From: Microscillaceae bacterium
GTDB lineage: Bacteria; Bacteroidota; Bacteroidia; Cytophagales; Microscillaceae
DNA: 56,320 nucleotides
Direction: 5' to 3'
Assembly (NCBI GenBank): GCA_011390205.1
Contig: JAABSX010000025.1
Location: forward strand, 1 to 56,320
A program made the translations under genes and the position numbers. Under the pieces are notes generated by a model, which saw only the letters and a list, made by a program, of their open reading frames with translations, was not told the origin of the DNA and searched no databases. Below are positions 52,205 through 56,320 of the stretch, piece after piece. The stretch's first letter is position 1, and each line of letters starts with the position of its first letter.

Positions 52205-55030
52205 TTAGTTCAAAATAATACGCTTCACAAACCTACCTGTCTGGGTCTGGATTTGTATGAAGTATAAACCTTTGGCTGCACGATTCAGACGTGCATTTAG
52301 GCTTTGATTGGCTTCGCTTAGTGTACTTTTCGTACTGAGCAATACCTGACCTCTTACATCTAGTAGCTGAATGCTTAGCGCAGCATCTGCTGAGAAGTCA
52401 TTGCCTAAGCTAAGATTTACCTCGCCTTGGCTTGGATTAGGGCTAATCATTAGCTCTGCGCCTGCTTCTATTCCTGAGACAAAGCGAACTTGGCTATAGG
52501 CAAAGCTAGAGTTGATATCTACTTGCTTTAATCTGTAATACACAGCTTTAGGATTGTCTAGTGTAAATTGATAATTCACGATTTGGTTAGAATTTCCTTT
52601 GCCTTCTACAAAACCTACTTGCTCAAAGCTTTGCCCATCTTCGCTCATCTCTACTTCAAAACCTAGGTTATCTATCTCCGAAGCAGTTGCCCAAGTAAGC
52701 TGTACCTCTTCTCGATATTGGCGAGTAGCTTCAAAGCTAATCAGACTTACAGGGAGAGAGGAATTGCCCGAAGCTACGATAAACTCACTGAAACTAGTGA
52801 TGGGAGTGGAGATGGTAAAATCAATGACCTTCGTGGTGTTGTTGGCTGCATTGCCTTCACCTACAGGATCGGTAGCCCAAGCGGCATCGGCGCTATTGGT
52901 TACTCGTTTGTAAAGTTTGAGGTTGGCAGGGTTTGCTTCATCATCGGTAGAGATTTCATTGCTATTTGGAATTTTTACGCTGATGGCATTCACTGAGAAT
53001 GTCTGTGCACCAAACTTGCGGATAATCCAGTAATTAGAACTCGTATTGAGTGCACTTACATTGTTGTAAGGCGCTTCATATAGCTGATACGCCACAAACT
53101 CATCTCCTGCTGCAGGAGATGATATGGCTGTAAAATTCACATCAAAATTGCCAAAATCTGCAAGCCCAGCAGCACTGACAGTCTGTTTTACCATACTACC
53201 TGCTGCCACCGATACCGTAGAGGCTGCTCTTACAGGAAGGGTAGGAAGACCTAGCAAAGTACCATTATTCCCATTGATTTTATCTATAACATCTCCTGTG
53301 TCTTCATTGAATTGATAATACCCTACTAAACCTGTTTCTGAGCCTTTTAGGGTGAGGTGCATATTTTCTCGGATTTGGTCTTGGGTGAGGGCTGTGTTCC
53401 AGAAGCGAATTTCGTCCATACTACCACCAAAATGGTTATATTGAGTACTAGGATAATTGCCTTCTTTACGCCCAAATATAATAGGCTCAGCAAAAGACAA
53501 AGTTTGAGCAGGGGCTGTATCGGTATCGACGAGTATGCCATTAATGTAAAGTGAACAAGGTGGAGTAGGACCAGTACCTACCGTAACAGATATGTGATAC
53601 CAAGTATTTGCAGTAAGTGAGCCACCAAGCAGAGTGAAGTTATTAGCACCAGTTTCATAATCAAACAAAATCTGCCCAGTAGAAGTGATGAATAATGCAT
53701 ATTGTTTCTCTACTGCACTAGAGAGCTTAGTAATGATGCCCTGTACAAGTGTAACACTAGACGGTTTTATCCAAGCTTCAATCGTAAAGTTACTTGTCAA
53801 ATCAAGAGCAGCAGGATTTCCTAAGTTCACACGGTCATTTCCCCCATCTAGGCTAAGCATATTCCCTCTTACAGGGCTAGGAGTTTCGTTTACTTTGTAG
53901 CCTTCTATGGCAAAATTATAGGGGTTTTCGTCTGCATCATTGTTGGCGATGCTGATGTTGGCGGTTTTTATGCCATTTGCACCTGTGGGCATGAAGGTAA
54001 TGGTAAAAGTAGCCGAGCTTCCTCCTGCGATGGTAGCAGGGAAAGTCATGCCACTTATCACAAAATCTGTATTGTCAGAAGCAATACCTGTAATACTCAA
54101 AGCCCCTAAATCTGTATTTTGGATAGTATAATCCAATGCCTTGCCTGCTGTGCCTACTACCCCAAAGTCTGTGTTTTTTGCAGTGCTTGGGGCATTTTCT
54201 CCATCTGCGATGTCTATGCCATTGCCTTGTAGGTTGATTTCGGCGGGAAAGAGAAAACTTCCTACCCAGTTTGATGTAGTCCCATTTTTAGTGAATCCAT
54301 TCATTGTTCCATGATTGGTTCCTGCTTGGTCTTGTATCTCGGGGGCTGTGATGCCTGTATTATTGGCATCTGCTACGCCTTCTTGAAAATCATAATAAGC
54401 TACTAAACCTGCTTCATTTCCTATTAGTTCAGTATTTCTATTATTTGCAATGTCTGTTGCACTACGAGCTACATTCCAGATGCGGACTTCATCTATATCG
54501 CCTCCAAAATAACTATTATTGTAAACACCTCCCCAACGTCCAATCTCAACAGGGTTAGTAACACTTGAAGTTTGATTAGGAGCTGTCCCAGAAGCTACTT
54601 CTACGCCATCGACATAAATCCTACAGTTTAAACTGTTATCCACCGTAACACTCACATGCTGCCAAGTTCCAGCAACAATTGTATTGGCTGGACTAAATAT
54701 GTTAAATTCATTAGCATTAAATTCATAATAAAATTGAATAATTCCACTGGCATTAACTGATAGTGAATATTGTTTGTCTGATTCATCAGTAAGCTTAGAT
54801 ATAATGGATTGTAGCACAGGAGCAACAGTTGATGGCTTTATCCAAGCTTCAATGGTAAAGTTACGGTTATTGGTAAAATTAAGGGCAGTAGGATTTCCTA
54901 AACCTATATAATCATTACTCCCATCAAAATCAAGGGCTGTATTTTGCGCTTGCACCTGCCCCATACCAAAGCCTAGTAGTATCAGGCTAAGAGCAAGCAT
55001 TTGTAATTTTTTGTAAAGTTGTTTTTTCAT
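52205..55030 (-). CDS. T9SS-secreted protein with LamG domains
   Basis: 941 residues with a signal peptide (about 10-28, ending MGQVQAQ). Two laminin-G/concanavalin-like domains each start with ALDFDGSNDYIGLGNP- or SLDGGNDRVNLGNP-type strands (about 32-220 and 395-580). They are separated by a choice-of-anchor/ASPM-like module (ISIANNDADENPYNFAIEG). A further beta module (about 760-850, PVSLISFEATRQYREEVQLTW) and the type A sorting domain (MISPNPSQGEVNLSLGNDF, then AKGLYFIQIQTQTGRFVKRI) end it. Such proteins bind glycans or proteins outside the cell. Secretion by the type IX system is firm; the ligand is unknown. Confidence 0.88.
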   Translation of the reverse strand: MKKQLYKKLQMLALSLILLGFGMGQVQAQNTALDFDGSNDYIGLGNPTALNFTNNRNFTIEAWIKPSTVAPVLQSIISKLTDESDKQYSLSVNASGIIQFYYEFNANEFNIFSPANTIVAGTWQHVSVTVDNSLNCRIYVDGVEVASGTAPNQTSSVTNPVEIGRWGGVYNNSYFGGDIDEVRIWNVARSATDIANNRNTELIGNEAGLVAYYDFQEGVADANNTGITAPEIQDQAGTNHGTMNGFTKNGTTSNWVGSFLFPAEINLQGNGIDIADGENAPSTAKNTDFGVVGTAGKALDYTIQNTDLGALSITGIASDNTDFVISGMTFPATIAGGSSATFTITFMPTGANGIKTANISIANNDADENPYNFAIEGYKVNETPSPVRGNMLSLDGGNDRVNLGNPAALDLTSNFTIEAWIKPSSVTLVQGIITKLSSAVEKQYALFITSTGQILFDYETGANNFTLLGGSLTANTWYHISVTVGTGPTPPCSLYINGILVDTDTAPAQTLSFAEPIIFGRKEGNYPSTQYNHFGGSMDEIRFWNTALTQDQIRENMHLTLKGSETGLVGYYQFNEDTGDVIDKINGNNGTLLGLPTLPVRAASTVSVAAGSMVKQTVSAAGLADFGNFDVNFTAISSPAAGDEFVAYQLYEAPYNNVSALNTSSNYWIIRKFGAQTFSVNAISVKIPNSNEISTDDEANPANLKLYKRVTNSADAAWATDPVGEGNAANNTTKVIDFTISTPITSFSEFIVASGNSSLPVSLISFEATRQYREEVQLTWATASEIDNLGFEVEMSEDGQSFEQVGFVEGKGNSNQIVNYQFTLDNPKAVYYRLKQVDINSSFAYSQVRFVSGIEAGAELMISPNPSQGEVNLSLGNDFSADAALSIQLLDVRGQVLLSTKSTLSEANQSLNARLNRAAKGLYFIQIQTQTGRFVKRIILN

Positions 55031-55239
55031 AAAATGAATTGTTATAATTAAAAGATAAAATAAATTGCTGTTTCTAATGGATTTATATTCTTCCGTAAGT
55101 ACTTGATTAAAAATGAATAGAAGGTTTTTGAGGCTTTCTATTTATAGTACTTAGACAAGATTTGAAATAAATAATGGTATCAGATGTGTGTATTTATCAA
55201 CAAAAATAAGTATAAGAAAAATGACTTTTTAAAAAATGC

Positions 55240-55290
55240 GACAAGATGCAGTATGGCTTGACAAGGTGCAGTATGGCTTGACAAGATGCA
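55240..55290 (+). repeat. 20-bp tandem repeat upstream of the LytTR regulator
   Basis: GACAAGATGCAGTATGGCTT (55240-55259) is repeated at 55260-55279 with one change, and then the first 11 bases recur at 55280-55290. The other bases of 55031-55397 are AT-rich and hold no other recognised feature except the promoter below. The repeats may be binding sites for a regulator; this is inference. Confidence 0.7.
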
Positions 55291-55340
55291 AAACAGGGTT
55301 TATTGGAGGGCGATTTTGAGGATTTTGTGAGGAGGTGATT

Positions 55341-55377
55341 TTTGTGAAGCGTGTTTTTTTAAATAACTTTAAATTTG
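55341..55377 (+). promoter_or_regulatory. Putative promoter of the LytTR regulator
   Basis: TTTG (55341-55344) and TAAATTTG (55370-55377) match -33/-7 elements, although their 25-base spacing is slightly longer than usual. The -7 ends 20 bases before the ATG. Confidence 0.4.
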
Positions 55378-55397
55378 ATATCAATCCTTAAACAGAT

Positions 55398-56141
55398 ATG
55401 AAAATATTAGTAGTGGAAGATGAAGCCTTGTTTTTGGATACAGTGCTTATTATTTTAGAAGAGATGGGCTATGAGAAGCTGTATTCAGCAGATAGTTCTC
55501 ACAGTGCTTTGGAGCTTTTTGTGGCAGTCAAGCCTGATCTTGTCTTGATGGATATTAATATCAAAGGTGAGCAAGATGGTATCAAAGTAGCTGAGACTAT
55601 CTCAAAATCAGAAAATGCGGTTCCTATTATTTTTATGACTTCTCTAGAAGATAAAAAGACTTTTGAGCGGGCTAAGAAAACGAACCCTATCAATTACTTG
55701 GTCAAACCCTTTGAAGATGATGACCTGAAAAGAAGCATAGAGTTGGCGGTTTATAAATACCATCATGCTACTTGGGACAGTGATTTTTTCACTGTTTGGC
55801 AAGAGGATATATTGGCAAAAGATAGCTTTTTTGTGAAGCAGGATAAAAAACTAACTCGGGTGCTTGTCCAAGATATTATTCATATCCAAGCTGTAGATAA
55901 ATATATAGAATTGCTTCTGGATAAGAAGAAAATGCTGGCACGTATGTCGCTGAGTGAATTGAATAATAAATTACCTCCTGATGTATTTGCCAGGGTGAGT
56001 AAAAGCTTCATCATCAATGTTACTTTTATCTCTGATATTGATTTGGTAGATAGCACTATCACGCTAAAAAACGGAGAAGTAGTCAAGGTGAGCCGACACT
56101 ATAAGGACAATATCTTGAAGAGATTGAATATTATACAGTAG
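55398..56141 (+). CDS. LytTR-family response regulator
   Basis: 247 residues. The receiver domain (1-120) has the acid pair Glu7-Asp8, phosphoacceptor Asp52 (LVLMDINIKG), Thr81 and Lys103 (NYLVKPF). A linker leads to a LytTR DNA-binding domain (about 145-247). IHIQAVDKYIELLLDKKK and RVSKSFIINVTFISDIDLVD are the family strands. It would be switched by a sensor histidine kinase not seen in the window and bind promoter repeats. The tandem 20-bp repeats in its own upstream region are candidate sites for autoregulation, which is inference. The stop TAG overlaps the start of an inverted repeat. Confidence 0.93.
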   Translation: MKILVVEDEALFLDTVLIILEEMGYEKLYSADSSHSALELFVAVKPDLVLMDINIKGEQDGIKVAETISKSENAVPIIFMTSLEDKKTFERAKKTNPINYLVKPFEDDDLKRSIELAVYKYHHATWDSDFFTVWQEDILAKDSFFVKQDKKLTRVLVQDIIHIQAVDKYIELLLDKKKMLARMSLSELNNKLPPDVFARVSKSFIINVTFISDIDLVDSTITLKNGEVVKVSRHYKDNILKRLNIIQ

Positions 56142-56211
56142 CCTGAGCCTCTGGCTCGGGTGAAACTAGGCTGCACCATGCTACACTACCCGAGGCTGGG
56201 GCCTCAGGCTA
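56139..56211. repeat. Imperfect inverted repeat after the LytTR gene
   Basis: Arms of about 24 bases (56139-56162 and 56188-56211) with a 25-base spacer; a few mismatches (CTGAGCCTCTGG versus GGGGCCTCAGG). It may end the LytTR transcript or be a REP-like repeat. Confidence 0.55.
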
Positions 56212-56269
56212 CAGAGATTCTTAGCAGTTAACTACTATACATTTTCTGAGATACAGTAGTTTTTGCCTC

Positions 56270-56315
56270 ATTTTTCCATAGCCCAGAGGTTGCAACCTCT
56301 GGGCTATGGAAAAAT
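56270..56315. repeat. 46-nt perfect palindrome
   Basis: Two 23-base arms with no spacer, starting ATTTTTCCATAGCCCAGAGG and ending with its complement. It shares its sequence with the imperfect copy at 52047-52092, so it is a dispersed family. Confidence 0.8.
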
Positions 56316-56320
56316 CCAGT

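Noticed and set aside
55240..55290. A CRISPR array
   Set aside because: The units are directly adjacent without spacers and only 2.5 copies long; no cas gene is in the window.

Overview
The window is from a Bacteroidota genome, most likely a Cytophagales-type gliding or surface bacterium. Three proteins carry type IX secretion system (T9SS) type A sorting tails and one carries a CHU_C/type B tail. Several genes have the Bacteroidota promoter element TAnnTTTG. Typical Bacteroidota families are present: a GlmU-like sugar nucleotidyltransferase, a SiaB-family kinase, a PASTA protein beside Ddl, a CarB without its regulatory domain, and WG-repeat lipoprotein-like proteins. No rRNA operon or ordinary tRNA gene is present, so the genus cannot be read from the window.

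Positions 1-4490 form an accessory island of small genes separated by unusual RNA-like elements. Two near-identical 192-bp direct repeats (145-337 and 4297-4488) each contain what reads as a circularly permuted initiator tRNA-fMet. The 3' half comes first, the 5' half second, and a GAAA tetraloop joins the two acceptor strands. A third element (1031-1280) has a related leader and trailer, but its core begins with an exact 25-nt copy of the 23S rRNA helix-69 region. All three fold into the same frame: an outer leader/trailer helix, a middle AAAAGG/CCTTTT helix, then the mimic core. The genes between them are a Doc-type toxin-antitoxin pair, several unrecognised proteins, a broken LRR paralogue and an intact LRR protein. 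This family of translation-RNA-mimicking elements is the best candidate for an undescribed system.

Positions 4.6-30 kb are mostly housekeeping. They hold a VIT-family transporter, a secreted CAP-thioredoxin fusion, a 2-oxoacid dehydrogenase E2, NhaB, a GNAT enzyme, CarB, an EboD-like sugar-phosphate cyclase and two tandem WG-repeat proteins. These are followed by a YciO/TsaC-like protein, a WbqC protein, ClpC, a SpoIIE-type phosphatase, an ABC exporter, type B ribosomal protein L31, the GlmU-like protein and a SiaB-family kinase. The phosphatase and kinase may belong to one partner-switching circuit.

Positions 30-44 kb are dominated by secreted proteins: a T9SS subtilisin, a very large CHU_C protein and another T9SS protein. 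Between them sit a double-length D-Ala-D-Ala ligase and a PASTA protein, probably one cell-wall operon. Positions 44-56 kb hold a RecB/AddA-like helicase, an orphan sugar transferase, an amine-oxidase-like flavoenzyme, a DUF983 protein, a LamG T9SS protein and a LytTR response regulator. Two copies of a 46-nt palindrome lie at 52047 and 56270.
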